The notes under the pieces are model-generated. The model was not told the DNA's origin, made no database searches, and saw only the letters and a list, made by a program, of their open reading frames with translations. From NP936 sp002726085 (lineage in GTDB: Bacteria; Acidobacteriota; Vicinamibacteria; Vicinamibacterales; UBA8438), in the NCBI GenBank assembly GCA_036012905.1, contig DASCQF010000037.1, positions 1 through 64,000 of the forward strand: 64,000 bases of DNA, in the 5' to 3' direction. Below, piece after piece: positions 46,775 to 55,063 of this stretch. The stretch's first letter is position 1, and every line of letters begins with the position of its first letter. The translations under genes and the position numbers were made by a program.

Positions 46775-49719
46775 GGCGCGCCTACGTGTCGGGCACCCTG
46801 ATCACGGTGCTGCTGCTCTTCGCGCCGATGGCTTCGCGCGCCGCCGAGGTCGCCGATCTGGTTGGCAAGACGGTGGTCGAGGTACGGATCTTCCGAGACG
46901 GCGTGCGCGTGCCCGACGCCGACCGATCGACCCTGGATTTGGTCGAAACGCGGGCAGGAGAGCCGCTGTCGATGCGGCAAGTCCGCGAGAGCGAGACCCA
47001 CCTGTTCAGCCTGGGCGACTTCGGCGACGTGCGGGTCAGCGCCACCGAGGACCCGCGCGGGGTCTTGCTGCGCTACGACCTCATCCGGTTGCAGGCGGCT
47101 GGCGATGTCGAGGTCCGCGGCTCACTGGGGCGTCCCCGTGCGGAGTTGCTCGAGCTGATTGCCCGTCGTTTCGGACGGGTCGTGCGGGCCGACCAGATTC
47201 CCGCCGTGGTCACGCTGCTCGAAGAGCTCTATAAGGAATCGGGACGATTCGCGGCGCGTATCTCGGCCGACCCGGGGGCGGCGGATGGCAGGCTCGTCTT
47301 CGATATCGATCAGGGGCCGGCGGCGCGCATCGACCGGATCGACGTGAGCGGGGTTGAGGAGGACGGTCGGGCTGGCGTGCTCGAGCGGCTGGGTCTCGGT
47401 GAAGGCGCGGACTACGACCCGGTCGTGACCGAGATGCGGCTCGCCGAGTACGAGGCGGAGGTCAGGGGGCGCCGGTACTACGAGGCCCGGTTCCGCCACG
47501 AGGTGACGCCGAGCCCAGATGGACGGACTGTGGAGCTGGCGCTCGACATCCAGACCGGTTCCCCAGTGAGCATCAGTTTCGAGGGCGACGAGGTCCCTGA
47601 CGCGCGTCTGGAGGATCTGGTTCCGGTGGCGCGGGAAGGCTCGGTCGATGAGGATCTGTTGGAAGATTCCAGCCTGCGGGTCGAGGCCCATCTTCGTGGG
47701 CTCGGGTATCGCGACGCGCGGGTGACCCACCGCCGGCTGGCCGAGATCGGCGAGCTGTCGATCGTCTTCACCGTCGACCGTGGTCCCCAGTACCGGCTGG
47801 TCGAGGTGGTGTTCGATGGCAACCGAACGCTGCAGGACACCGAGCTGCGCGCCCTGTTCGGTGTGGTGCCTGGGACGTCGCTCGTCATGGCGGACGTCGA
47901 AGCCGGTGCGGCTGCCGTGGCTGGGCGCTATGCCAGGCTGGGGTATCGGACTATACAGGTTCGGCCGGCGTCGTCAGACCGCGAGAGGCCCGACACGGGC
48001 GACCCCACCCAGATCGTGCCGGTCAGCCTGACGATCGAAATCGACGAGGGGCCGCGGACCGTGGTCGGCGCGCTGAGCTTCGAGGGCGCCACCGCCTTCA
48101 GCGCGGCCGAGCTCGGCGGGCTGGTCGCGTCGGTGACCGGGGCGCCCTACTACGCGCCCCAGATTGCCGCCGGTGCCGACGCGGTGCTCGTGCATTACCT
48201 CAACGAGGGCTACGAGACGGCGCAGGTCGAGGTGGCTCCCGGGTTCGACGAGAGCGGCACCACGGCGGACGTGCGCTTTCTGGTGCGCGAGGGCCCGCAG
48301 GTGCTGGTCGACCACGTGCTGGTCGTTGGCAACCGGCAAATCTCGGTGGCGTCGATTCGAGCAGAGATGGTGCTGCGTCCGGGCGAGCCGCTGGGCCTGG
48401 ACGAGTTTGCCGAAACGCGCAGTAGACTGAGCGCGCTCGGCGTGTTCCGCGGGATCGATTTCCGCGAGTTCAGTCACGGCGACGGGAGCCGGCGTGACGT
48501 GGTGGTCATCGTCGAGGAAGCGCCCGCGAACCGGGTGGGCTACGGCGGTGGCCTGGAAGTGAGCCAGCGGTTGCGCGCGACCGAGGCTGGCGCTGCCGCC
48601 GAGCGGCTGGAGCTCGCGCCGCGGGGGTTTTTCGAGATCGGGCGCCGCAACCTGTGGGGCAAGAACCGGGAGATCAATCTGTTCACTCGGGTCAGCGTGC
48701 GTCGCTCCGACGACGCAGATGTCGAGATGCCTCAGTCGAGTCTCGGGTTCAACGAGTATCGGGTGTTGTTGAACTACCGTGAGCCCAGGGCGTTTCGGCA
48801 GTCAGGCGACCTGTTTGTATCCGGGTTCGTCGAGCAGGCGATCCGTCCGAGCTTCGATCTGTTCAGCCGCGGTGTCACTGCTGAGCTTCGGCGCGCGATC
48901 GGTCTCACCATGACCGGCAGCGTCGGCTACGCGTACGGGCAGAACGAGGTGACCAACAGCCAGCTGGAGCCGGAGGACCAACCGTTGGTCGACCGGCTGT
49001 TCGAGAAGCTCACGCTCTCGACCATCTCCAGTGGGCTGGTTCGGGATACCCGGGACGATGCCCTCGACCCCACCCGGGGTTCGCTGGTCGGGGTCGACGG
49101 CAAGGTCGCCTTCCGCTTCCTCGGGTCGGAGGTCGGGTTCGCGAAGACGACCCTCCAGGGGCGCGTGTATCGCCAGCTGCCGGGGGATCTGGTGTTTGCG
49201 GCAGGCGCACGTCTTGGTCTGGCCCGTGGATTTGACCGCACCGTGACACTTGCCATCCCGATCCCCGTCATCGGTGACGATGGTGTAGTGGTGCTCGTCG
49301 ACGGCATCGAACTGGAGCCGGAAAAGCTCGAGGACCTGCCCGCCAGCGAGCGTTTCTTCGCCGGCGGCGACACCACCGTCCGCGGCTTCGCGCTCGACCG
49401 GCTCGGTGACGACCCGACGATCGACCTGAACGGGTTCCCTTCCGGCGGCAGCGCCATGATCGTGCTGAACTCGGAGCTGCGGGTGCCGGTGACCGGGGCG
49501 TGGCAGGCGGTTGGTTTCCTGGATGCCGGAAATGTCTTCGACCGTGTCAGCAACCTCAGCCTGGGTCGGATCCGGGGCGCCGCCGGGTTCGGGGTGCGGT
49601 ATCGCTCGCCGGTCGGTCCGATTCGCGTCGACCTCGGCTTCAAGCTGGACCGGCGGGAGTTCGCCGGCGAGCGAGAGCGTCTCACGGCCCTGCATGTCAG
49701 CATCGGTCCAGCATTCTGA
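46771..49719 (+). CDS. Omp85-family outer-membrane protein with about seven POTRA units (TamA/BamA-like)
   Basis: 982 residues from TTG 46771, with a signal peptide ending near ASRAA (residue 25). By eye the periplasmic part divides into seven POTRA-like units at about 31-107, 108-183, 184-264, 265-339, 340-428, 429-509 and 510-585, most ending in a strand plus (D/R/E)-(Q/R/E)-GP. The 16-strand barrel occupies about 586-982, with the FFAGGDTTVRGF motif of the Omp85 loop-6 region and a terminal aromatic Phe. TamA usually has three POTRA units and BamA five. Coupled to tamB, so a TamA role is likely. Confidence 0.9.
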   Translation: MRRAYVSGTLITVLLLFAPMASRAAEVADLVGKTVVEVRIFRDGVRVPDADRSTLDLVETRAGEPLSMRQVRESETHLFSLGDFGDVRVSATEDPRGVLLRYDLIRLQAAGDVEVRGSLGRPRAELLELIARRFGRVVRADQIPAVVTLLEELYKESGRFAARISADPGAADGRLVFDIDQGPAARIDRIDVSGVEEDGRAGVLERLGLGEGADYDPVVTEMRLAEYEAEVRGRRYYEARFRHEVTPSPDGRTVELALDIQTGSPVSISFEGDEVPDARLEDLVPVAREGSVDEDLLEDSSLRVEAHLRGLGYRDARVTHRRLAEIGELSIVFTVDRGPQYRLVEVVFDGNRTLQDTELRALFGVVPGTSLVMADVEAGAAAVAGRYARLGYRTIQVRPASSDRERPDTGDPTQIVPVSLTIEIDEGPRTVVGALSFEGATAFSAAELGGLVASVTGAPYYAPQIAAGADAVLVHYLNEGYETAQVEVAPGFDESGTTADVRFLVREGPQVLVDHVLVVGNRQISVASIRAEMVLRPGEPLGLDEFAETRSRLSALGVFRGIDFREFSHGDGSRRDVVVIVEEAPANRVGYGGGLEVSQRLRATEAGAAAERLELAPRGFFEIGRRNLWGKNREINLFTRVSVRRSDDADVEMPQSSLGFNEYRVLLNYREPRAFRQSGDLFVSGFVEQAIRPSFDLFSRGVTAELRRAIGLTMTGSVGYAYGQNEVTNSQLEPEDQPLVDRLFEKLTLSTISSGLVRDTRDDALDPTRGSLVGVDGKVAFRFLGSEVGFAKTTLQGRVYRQLPGDLVFAAGARLGLARGFDRTVTLAIPIPVIGDDGVVVLVDGIELEPEKLEDLPASERFFAGGDTTVRGFALDRLGDDPTIDLNGFPSGGSAMIVLNSELRVPVTGAWQAVGFLDAGNVFDRVSNLSLGRIRGAAGFGVRYRSPVGPIRVDLGFKLDRREFAGERERLTALHVSIGPAF

Positions 49720-49723
49720 GCCG

Positions 49724-50368
49724 ATGGCCGTCAGACTGACTCGGGTCGTGCTCCTCTGCGCCGTGATGAGCGCGACCCTGGGTTTCCGCCAGCCTCTTGG
49801 CCCGGGCGATCTTCTCGACCGGATCCTGGCGGTCGTCGAGGGTCAGGTCATCATGCTGTCTGACGTCAGGGCCTTCCTGGAACTGCGGCTCATCGAGCGT
49901 CCCGATGCGTCAGACCCCACCGCGCTGGTCCTGACCGCATTGGTCGAGCGTCAATTGATCTTGGACGAGGTGGCGCGTTACGTAGTGGACGAGCCGTCGA
50001 CGGCTGAGCTTGATGCGCGTCTGGCGCTGGTGGTTGCGCGGATCGGTGGACCCGACGCGTTCGAGCAGGTGCTTCAGGTCGTGGGCTTCACGGCAGACGA
50101 CCTGAGACAGGTGCTGCGGGAAGACCTGCGGATCGAGCGGTATCTGGCCCGGCGCTTCCCGTCAGCGAGACAGCCGACAGAAGATGAGGTAGCCGCCTAT
50201 TTCCTCGAGCACATCGAAGAGTTTCAGACCGACGGCGTGCCTCAGTCGTTCGAGGTTGCGCGCGATGACGCCCAACGGCGGTTATCGGCCCAGTTGCGGC
50301 AAGAGCTGATAGACGACTGGACGGCAGGGCTGAGCCGGCGCGCGGACGTGTTCCTGGTGACGCCGTGA
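49724..50368 (+). CDS. SurA-N-like periplasmic chaperone lacking a PPIase domain
   Basis: ATG 49724 gives MAVRLTRVVLLCAVMSATLG, a signal peptide; the frame upstream is an Omp85 shadow. DRILAVVEGQVIMLSDVRAF is the hallmark N-terminal strand/helix of SurA/PpiD chaperones, and the helical LVERQLILDEVARY and EDEVAAYFLEHIEEF segments continue that fold. The protein ends at 214 residues with no parvulin domain. It starts four bases after the Omp85 gene, so an outer-membrane-protein chaperone role fits well. Confidence 0.85.
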   Translation: MAVRLTRVVLLCAVMSATLGFRQPLGPGDLLDRILAVVEGQVIMLSDVRAFLELRLIERPDASDPTALVLTALVERQLILDEVARYVVDEPSTAELDARLALVVARIGGPDAFEQVLQVVGFTADDLRQVLREDLRIERYLARRFPSARQPTEDEVAAYFLEHIEEFQTDGVPQSFEVARDDAQRRLSAQLRQELIDDWTAGLSRRADVFLVTP

Positions 50369-50372
50369 GGGA

Positions 50373-50524
50373 CGAAGGAGACAGGAGTCAGGAGACAGGA
50401 GGCAGAAGCTTATCGGTTGGCTTCGCCGTCTTCAATGGAAGAGAGACGGACTGATTCGATGCGTTTGGCTGATTTGATGCTGGCGACAGCCCTCCGGCTT
50501 CCTCCTGTCTCCTGCCTCCTTCCG
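50373..50524. repeat. Heptad repeat element (family B, copy 4), inverted ends about 75 bases apart
   Basis: The left end (50375-50403) reads GAAGGAGACAGGAGTCAGGA. The right end (50489-50522), on the minus strand, reads GGAAGGAGGCAGGAGACAGG, then a GAAGCCGGAGGGC core. The middle holds GGCTTCGCCGTCTTCAAT. The two ends could fold into a long stem. It fills the convergent gap between the SurA-like and CPBP genes. Confidence 0.7.
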
Positions 50525-50532
50525 GTAGTCGT

Positions 50533-51324
50533 TCACCCCGAGTTGGCGCTGTAGGCGATCAGGATCTCGGTCAGATTGAAGGTCGCGTGGCAGACGACAG
50601 GGGCGACGATACTGCGACGTTTCAGATACACGATGCCCCAGAACGCACCAAGGAGACCGGTGACGATTGCCGCGTCACGACCCTGAACCAGGTGCCCGAG
50701 ACCGAACGCAACGCTGAAGACGATGAGCCCGGTGATGCCGCCTCCAAGATGCTGCTCGAAACGCCGAAGGATGAAGGCTCGCTGCACCTCTTCCCGGACG
50801 CCGCCGGCCACCACCGCAACCACGGCGAACCAGACGGCGGCGACAGGCGATCCGATCAGGGCCTCGAGCGGGTTCTCCGGTACGTTGTGCAACGAGGGTG
50901 CGACCCACTGCATGACGCCAAATGCAATGAGGGTGAAAAGCAGTGCTGCCGGTACGAGCGCCACGCCTAGCAGCAATTCGGTCCCAGTTGGTCGCGTGCC
51001 GAAAAAGGTGGCGACGGGGCGCTCATCGTGGACCCGTAGCAGTAGCCACACCAGTAGCAGGATTAGCGCGGCGTCGGCGAGCGAGAGCCCGACGATATAC
51101 GGGAGCGACAGCAGTCCGGCAGCGTCTATCGGTGTGGCCCCAACCAGGCTCAGGAGGAGGATGAGACCGAGCTGTGTCGGGAACCCGGAACAGACCGTCA
51201 CCTCACCGAGCGCCACGATCCGGTCGCCCAGCGGTGACCCGGCGGGCGCCGCAGACCCGGGTGCCCCGAAGACCCCAGCGCTCATGTCCGGCTCGAGACC
51301 CGATGCCGATGGCTCGACGGACAT
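50533..51324 (-). CDS. CPBP-family intramembrane metalloprotease
   Basis: 263 residues with about eight membrane helices after a polar N-terminus of 45 residues. The CPBP (CAAX protease/Abi) motifs are EEVQRAFILRRF (the EExxxR motif), GLGHLVQG and the C-terminal HATFN. Family members cleave prenylated or small membrane proteins, or act in bacteriocin immunity; the substrate here is unknown. It diverges from nrdJ across a 270-base gap containing NrdR-like boxes. MSAGVF (residue 14) is another possible start. Confidence 0.9.
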   Translation of the reverse strand: MSVEPSASGLEPDMSAGVFGAPGSAAPAGSPLGDRIVALGEVTVCSGFPTQLGLILLLSLVGATPIDAAGLLSLPYIVGLSLADAALILLLVWLLLRVHDERPVATFFGTRPTGTELLLGVALVPAALLFTLIAFGVMQWVAPSLHNVPENPLEALIGSPVAAVWFAVVAVVAGGVREEVQRAFILRRFEQHLGGGITGLIVFSVAFGLGHLVQGRDAAIVTGLLGAFWGIVYLKRRSIVAPVVCHATFNLTEILIAYSANSG

Positions 51325-51369
51325 AGCGGGACTGTATCACAGTGAGATAACGTAGTTTTTGGTCCATTT

Positions 51370-51385
51370 TCACCATATATTGCGT
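51370..51385 (+). promoter_or_regulatory. NrdR-box-like operator 1 upstream of nrdJ
   Basis: TCACCATATATTGCGT matches the published NrdR consensus acaCwAtATaTwGtgt at 13 of 16 positions, including all six most conserved ones. NrdR is the zinc/ATP-cone repressor of ribonucleotide reductase genes. Confidence 0.7.
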
Positions 51386-51401
51386 GTGCCTTAAAGGTGA
51401 C

Positions 51402-51417
51402 ACACAACATCTTGTGG
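51402..51417 (+). promoter_or_regulatory. NrdR-box-like operator 2 upstream of nrdJ
   Basis: ACACAACATCTTGTGG matches the NrdR consensus at 13 of 16 positions, again with all strongly conserved bases. It starts exactly 32 bases after box 1, the usual three-turn spacing of paired NrdR boxes. Confidence 0.7.
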
Positions 51418-51424
51418 GTAGTTC

Positions 51425-51453
51425 TTGACAAACCTAACAGGTGGGCCCATAGT
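51425..51453 (+). promoter_or_regulatory. Candidate nrdJ promoter
   Basis: A perfect TTGACA (51425-51430), a 17-base spacer and CATAGT (51448-51453), directly downstream of the two NrdR-like boxes. The leader to the nrdJ ATG would be about 135 bases. I see no recognisable riboswitch in it. Confidence 0.45.
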
Positions 51454-51594
51454 AGGCGACCAAGGCGAACAACAGCGGTCGTGGGAGTGTCCTGAGCACC
51501 AGCTTCTCCCTGGCGGCAAGACTCCGATAACCGGGAAACTTCCCACCAGCTTTCGTGACGCGTTCGCGTGTCCTCCGTCGGAAGGAGTTACTAC

Positions 51595-54390
51595 ATGCCG
51601 AGAGGCGCTGCTCATGAGACCGAGTCTGTCGACCAGCAGGTGAACTTGGACCCTGAAGTGGCCGCGCAGTCCGGTCTGGAATTCCCACGGTTCTTTTCTC
51701 GGGAAGGGTCTGATTCGTTTGACGAGATTGAGTGGGAATCGCGGGTGGCGTTGATCGGCAGCGAGCAGGGGGAGGTCGTCTTCGAGCAGCGCGATGTCGA
51801 AATTCCTTCTTTCTGGTCGCAACAGGCGACGAACATCGTCGTGTCCAAGTATTTCCGAGGGCCGATGGGCTCGCCGACCCGCGAGCGAAGCGTCAAACAG
51901 CTCATCGGGCGCGTCGTCGACTCGATTTCGCAATGGGCACGGACCCAACACTACTTCGCGAGCGAGGACGATCTGCAGGCGTTCAGTGACGATCTCAAGC
52001 ATCTCCTCGTTTTCCAGAAGGCCGCCTTCAATAGTCCGGTCTGGTTCAACTGCGGGTTCGAGGAGGCGCCGCAGTGCTCCGCCTGTTTCATCAACTCGGT
52101 CGACGACACGATGGACTCGATCCTGACCTTGGCCAAGACCGAGGGGATGCTGTTCAAGTTCGGATCCGGTACCGGCACCAATCTGTCGTCGATCCGGTCG
52201 TCGCGCGAGCTGCTCGCCGGCGGCGGCACGGCGTCTGGTCCGGTGTCCTTCATGAAGGGGTACGACGCATTCGCCGGGGTCATCAAGTCCGGCGGCAAGA
52301 CCCGCCGGGCGGCGAAGATGGTCGTGCTCAATGTCGACCATCCGGATATCGTCGACTTCATCAACTGCAAGGTCGACGAGGAGCGTAAGGCGTGGGCGCT
52401 GATCGACGCGGGGTACGACGGGTCGTTCACGGGCACCGCCTACTCGTCCGTGTTCTTTCAGAACTCAAACAACAGCGTCCGCGTGTCGGACGACTTCATG
52501 CGGGCCGTGGTCGACGACGGCGACTGGCAGACGCGGGCGGTTACCGATGATCGCGTGATGGACACCCACAAGGCCCGCGATCTCATGCATCTGATTGCCG
52601 AGGGCACCCATGTCTGCGGCGACCCCGGGATGCAGTTCGACACGACCATCAACGACTGGCACACCTGCCCGAATACCGACCGGATTCGCGCGTCGAACCC
52701 CTGCTCGGAGTACATGTTTCTCGACGATTCGGCCTGCAACCTGTCGTCCCTCAACCTGATGAAGTTCTTGAAGGAAGACGAGGGAGGGGCGTTCGACCCG
52801 GAGGCGTTCGTGGCCGGCGTCCGGACGATGCTCACAGCCATGGAGATCATCGTCGACAACGCGAGCTATCCGACCAAGGCGATCGAGCGCAACAGCAAGG
52901 CGTACCGGCCGCTCGGTCTGGGTTATGCCAACCTCGGGGCGCTATTGATGTCGCGGGGAATCCCGTATGACAGCGACGAAGGGCGGTACTGGGCCGGGGC
53001 GCTCACGGCGGTCATGACCGGCGAGGCCTACGCCCAGTCGGCGCGAATCGCGCGGGATCTCGGTGGGGCGTTCACCGGTTATGCCGCCAACCAAGAGCCG
53101 TTCCTGCGGGTCATGCGCAAACACCGCGACGCGCTGAAAGGGATCAACGCCGAACACGTGCCCGCGCCGCTGTTTGCAGCGGCGAGCCAGTCGTGGAGCG
53201 ACGCGGTTGAGCTGGGTGAGGCGTTCGGCTATCGCAACGCGCAAGCGACGGTGCTGGCACCGACCGGGACCATCGGCTTCATGATGGATTGCGATACCAC
53301 CGGGGTCGAGCCGGACATCGCCCTCGTCAAGTACAAGAAGCTGGTCGGCGGCGGTCTCATGAAGATCGTCAACAACACCGTGCCGATGGCGCTCTATCAC
53401 CTCGGATACGACCAGGCGCAGGTCGATGCCATCGTCGCGTATGTCGACGAACACGAGACTATCGAAGGGGCCCCCCACCTCGACCCGCGCCATCTGGCGG
53501 TATTCGACTGCGCCTTCAAGCCGGCGCGGGGGTCCCGCTCGATCCACTACATGGGACACATCAAGATGCTCGGTGCGACCCAGCCGTTCATCTCGGGCGC
53601 CATCTCGAAGACGATCAACGTGCCAACCGACGCGACGGTCGAGGACATCGGCCAAGCCTACAGGGACGCCTGGCGGCTCGGTACCAAGGCGGTGTCGATC
53701 TATCGCGACGGAAGCAAGCGCACCCAGCCGCTGAACACGTCGCGCGTCAGTCAAGGGGCGACCGTGGAAACGGCGGACACTCCGCAACCCAAGCGGCGCC
53801 GGTTGGCGGACGAGCGTCAGGCGATTACCCACAAGTTCGACATCGCCGGGCACGAGGGTTACATCACGGTCGGGTTGTTCGAGGACGGCACGCCGGGCGA
53901 GATCTTCCTCGTAATGGCGAAGGAGGGCTCGACCATCTCCGGGTTCGCCGACGCATTTGCCCAGGCGGTGTCGTACGCGCTGCAATACGGTGTGCCGCTG
54001 CAGATGCTTGTCGACAAGTTCAGTCACGTGCGGTTCGAGCCAGCCGGCATTACCAAGAATCCGGACGTGCGCGTGGCCAAATCAATCGTCGACTACATCT
54101 TCCGCTGGATGGCAACAAAATTCCTGTCGCAGGAGGCGCAATATTACGCCGGCGTGAACGTGCGGGCCGCCGTCGAGCCGGTAGGCGAACAGCTCGAGCT
54201 CGACTCGCTGGTCACTGGTACGGACGGGTCATCGGAGAGAGAAGAGAAGGGCGTCGAGGATGGGGCTGCGCCATTCGCGATCCAGAACGACCAGGATGCG
54301 CCGCCCTGCTCGACATGCGGTGCGATCATGATTCGCAACGGCAGCTGCTACAAATGCGTGAACTGCGGGGCGACAAGCGGCTGTGCGTAG
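51595..54390 (+). CDS. nrdJ: Class II (adenosylcobalamin-dependent) ribonucleoside-diphosphate reductase
   Basis: Makes deoxyribonucleotides with coenzyme B12 as radical source. ATG 51595 follows GGAAGGAG at ideal spacing. Of 931 residues, the barrel contains CSACFINSVDDTMDSI (first redox Cys), NPCSEYMFLDDSACNLSS (N-x-C-x-E radical/catalytic set) and PTGTIGFMMDCDTTGVEPD. The C-terminal zinc ribbon CSTCG...CYKCVNCG holds the shuttle cysteines. No nrdA/nrdB/nrdD genes are in the window. The TAG stop overlaps the first base of a family A inverted repeat. Confidence 0.97.
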   Translation: MPRGAAHETESVDQQVNLDPEVAAQSGLEFPRFFSREGSDSFDEIEWESRVALIGSEQGEVVFEQRDVEIPSFWSQQATNIVVSKYFRGPMGSPTRERSVKQLIGRVVDSISQWARTQHYFASEDDLQAFSDDLKHLLVFQKAAFNSPVWFNCGFEEAPQCSACFINSVDDTMDSILTLAKTEGMLFKFGSGTGTNLSSIRSSRELLAGGGTASGPVSFMKGYDAFAGVIKSGGKTRRAAKMVVLNVDHPDIVDFINCKVDEERKAWALIDAGYDGSFTGTAYSSVFFQNSNNSVRVSDDFMRAVVDDGDWQTRAVTDDRVMDTHKARDLMHLIAEGTHVCGDPGMQFDTTINDWHTCPNTDRIRASNPCSEYMFLDDSACNLSSLNLMKFLKEDEGGAFDPEAFVAGVRTMLTAMEIIVDNASYPTKAIERNSKAYRPLGLGYANLGALLMSRGIPYDSDEGRYWAGALTAVMTGEAYAQSARIARDLGGAFTGYAANQEPFLRVMRKHRDALKGINAEHVPAPLFAAASQSWSDAVELGEAFGYRNAQATVLAPTGTIGFMMDCDTTGVEPDIALVKYKKLVGGGLMKIVNNTVPMALYHLGYDQAQVDAIVAYVDEHETIEGAPHLDPRHLAVFDCAFKPARGSRSIHYMGHIKMLGATQPFISGAISKTINVPTDATVEDIGQAYRDAWRLGTKAVSIYRDGSKRTQPLNTSRVSQGATVETADTPQPKRRRLADERQAITHKFDIAGHEGYITVGLFEDGTPGEIFLVMAKEGSTISGFADAFAQAVSYALQYGVPLQMLVDKFSHVRFEPAGITKNPDVRVAKSIVDYIFRWMATKFLSQEAQYYAGVNVRAAVEPVGEQLELDSLVTGTDGSSEREEKGVEDGAAPFAIQNDQDAPPCSTCGAIMIRNGSCYKCVNCGATSGCA

Positions 54391-54497
54391 GTTTTCCTGG
54401 CGAGGCGCCCGCCTGGACGGCGTTGCTTCCTCGGTCACAGCCCGCCTGGCTGCTCCCTCGTCGCGCCTTGCCAGGCGAACGCCTCGCCAGGAAAACC
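54388..54497. repeat. Palindromic element, family A copy 2 (18-bp perfect inverted ends)
   Basis: The arm GGTTTTCCTGGCGAGGCG at 54390-54407 is the exact reverse complement of 54480-54497. The core GGTCACAGCCCGCCTGGCTG starts at 54433. The nrdJ stop TAG (54388-54390) abuts and shares one base with the left arm, as the xerC stop does in copy 1. Confidence 0.85.
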
Positions 54498-54622
54498 CCG
54501 CCTGGTGAGGGTCTGGCGGCGTTGCTTCCTCGGTCACAGCCCGCCTGGCTGCTCCCTCGTCGCGCCTCGCCAGGAAAACCCGGCCTGGTGAGGGTCTGGC
54601 GGCGTTGCTTCCGCGGTCTCCG
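54498..54622. repeat. Tandem partial copies of family A
   Basis: After copy 2 the unit starting GTCTGGCGGCGTTGCTTCC recurs at 54512, with the full core and a right arm CGCCTCGCCAGGAAAACC at 54566-54583, and once more at about 54593, where it breaks off after GCGTTGCTTCC. The left arm is missing in these copies. Confidence 0.75.
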
Positions 54623-54663
54623 CGCACACCGACCCCTTGTTGTCTTCTCGCACCCTGCTCGGG

Positions 54664-54714
54664 ATAGGAGTCAGGTTTCTTCTGACTTCTGCTTTTTGGC
54701 TTCTGACTCCTGCA
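54664..54714. repeat. Heptad repeat element (family B-like, copy 5)
   Basis: AGGAGTCAG at 54667-54675 is the inverse of CTGACTCCT at 54703-54711, with TTCTGACTTCTG units between. It overlaps the last codons of the membrane-protein gene at 54671. Confidence 0.6.
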
Positions 54715-55054
54715 GATCCCCGTCCTCCACCCTTCCGAAGTAGGCGAGTCCGACGAGGAGCAACGCGAACAGGGCTCTGGCGATTTGCGGCTCGGCCGCG
54801 ACCTGGCCGTAGAGGTGGCCGGCGTTGTGCAGCGCCAATGACTGTAGCCCGAAGAGGGCGGCCAGAGCCAGGGCCAGGCTGCCCGGCAAGCCAACGCGGA
54901 TCAAGAGCCCGGCAAGCACGAGCATCGCCCCGAGCACGATCGCGCCGATGTTGGCAAGCACCTCGAGTTGCGAGTCGCCGACGAGATCGACGAGACCCGC
55001 CAACAGGGAGTAGAGCCCGTAGCTGGTCATTCCGAGTGTGGCCGTCGTCAGCAT
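54671..55054 (-). CDS. Small four-helix membrane protein
   Basis: 127 residues with four hydrophobic segments (YGLYSLLAGLVDLVG, LANIGAIVLGAMLVLAGLL, SLALALAALFGLQSLAL, ALFALLLVGLAYFG), possibly DoxX-like in size, but no signature residues are recognised. The charged C-terminal tail (LQESEAKKQKSEET) and its stop are encoded by a heptad repeat, so the natural end of the gene has probably been replaced. ATG 55030 is an alternative start that leaves more room to the divergent neighbour. Confidence 0.65.
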   Translation of the reverse strand: MLTTATLGMTSYGLYSLLAGLVDLVGDSQLEVLANIGAIVLGAMLVLAGLLIRVGLPGSLALALAALFGLQSLALHNAGHLYGQVAAEPQIARALFALLLVGLAYFGRVEDGDLQESEAKKQKSEET

Positions 55055-55063
55055 CGTATCGTG

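Noticed and set aside
51454..51594. Leader of nrdJ as a cobalamin riboswitch
   Set aside because: A B12-dependent enzyme made this attractive, but I found neither the B12-box (GCC-CTG type) nor the GGTG-AATCC core in the 135-base leader.
54388..54622. Short CRISPR array
   Set aside because: Only two to three units with long, palindromic, unequal repeats and no uniform unique spacers; no cas genes nearby.
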